Under the pieces are notes generated by a model. That model ran no database searches, was not told the DNA's origin, and saw only the letters and a program-made list of their open reading frames with translations. A stretch of DNA of 6,877 nt from assembly GCA_029861485.1 (NCBI GenBank), contig JAOTZF010000097.1:1-6877 (forward strand), in the 5' to 3' direction. Made by a program: the position numbers and the translations under genes. Positions 6,616 to 6,877 of the stretch are shown in pieces. Position 1 is the first letter of the stretch. Each line of letters opens with the position of its first letter. Source of the DNA: Thermoleophilia bacterium (lineage in GTDB: Bacteria; Actinomycetota; Thermoleophilia; Miltoncostaeales; Miltoncostaeaceae).

Positions 6616-6877
6616 ATGACGGCAACCGCGCTCGAGTACGGACTGATCACGCTCTGCGCGTTTCTGGTGGTCGGCGCCGCGCTCCCGATCTTCACCGGCC
6701 TCTTCCAGTTCCTGCTCGTCGGCGGATCGGTCTTCGCGACGCACCTCGAGCGGAGCGCCCCGTACCTCCCGAGGGTCAGCGTGCTCATACCCGCATGGAA
6801 CGAGGGGGCCGTCGTGGGCGCGACCATCGATCGTCTGATGGCCATGAACTACCCGCGCGACAGGTTGCGGATCTACG
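6616..6877 (+). CDS. Family 2 glycosyltransferase, N-terminal part (runs off the window)
   Basis: The first 87 residues are present. A hydrophobic N-terminal segment (about 8-44, ITLCAFLVVGAALPIF then FQFLLVGGSVF) is a membrane anchor of one or two spans. It leads to PRVSVLIPAWNEGAVVG (about 53-69), the signature start of the GT-A nucleotide-binding fold in family 2 glycosyltransferases, then YPRDRLRIY. This layout is that of processive membrane synthases such as poly-beta-1,6-N-acetylglucosamine synthase and relatives, which use UDP-sugars at the inner face of the membrane. The catalytic DxD and QxxRW motifs would lie beyond the window, so substrate and activity cannot be judged. The ATG at 6616 has a weak GGCGGA (6607-6612) just upstream. 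Confidence 0.85.
   Translation, partial: MTATALEYGLITLCAFLVVGAALPIFTGLFQFLLVGGSVFATHLERSAPYLPRVSVLIPAWNEGAVVGATIDRLMAMNYPRDRLRIY

Noticed and set aside
1..6877. CRISPR array, tRNA, rRNA or insertion sequence
   Set aside because: No regularly spaced repeats, tRNA-like clover-leaf ends, rRNA segments or transposase motifs were seen on either strand.

Overview
The window is high-GC bacterial DNA (strong G/C preference at third codon positions, frequent GTG starts). It carries one large signalling gene, a run of small uncharacterised genes on the minus strand and, divergently, the start of a surface-polysaccharide-type glycosyltransferase unit. The taxon cannot be fixed from the sequence. The base composition and the BarA-like hybrid kinase fit a high-GC proteobacterium or a myxobacterium-like lineage, but that is a guess.

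Layout, right to left on the minus strand. A 57-residue single-span membrane protein (6272-6099) is followed by three tandem members of one small protein family: a 103-residue soluble copy (6085-5774), a 160-residue copy with a C-terminal membrane tail (5720-5238), and a third copy broken by a frameshift (4856-4631). A 112-residue orphan protein (5228-4890) sits between the second and third copies. Short gaps (9 to 53 bases) suggest one transcription unit. Next comes the remnant of a secreted protein with an SdrD-B-type beta domain (about 4561-2544). It has lost its N-terminus, changes frame at least twice and appears to lack an internal stretch, so I call it a pseudogene, with sequence error as the alternative. 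Last is an intact 793-residue cytoplasmic hybrid histidine kinase (2460-79) with PAS-PAS-HisKA-HATPase-receiver-Hpt order, preceded by a 21-codon leader reading frame whose stop overlaps the kinase start.

Plus strand, right end. A 72-residue single-span membrane protein (6368-6586) is followed by the first 87 residues of a family 2 glycosyltransferase (6616 to the window edge). They are read divergently from the small-gene cluster across a 95-base intergenic region.

How the parts work together is largely unknown. The most unusual part is the tandem family at 4631-6272. Its members share a helical N-terminus and a conserved EALISLGVLGRV core that resembles a winged-helix recognition segment. 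A membrane tail with a glutamate inside the hydrophobic stretch occurs fused to one copy and as a separate small gene beside another. Functions for these proteins are not assigned.
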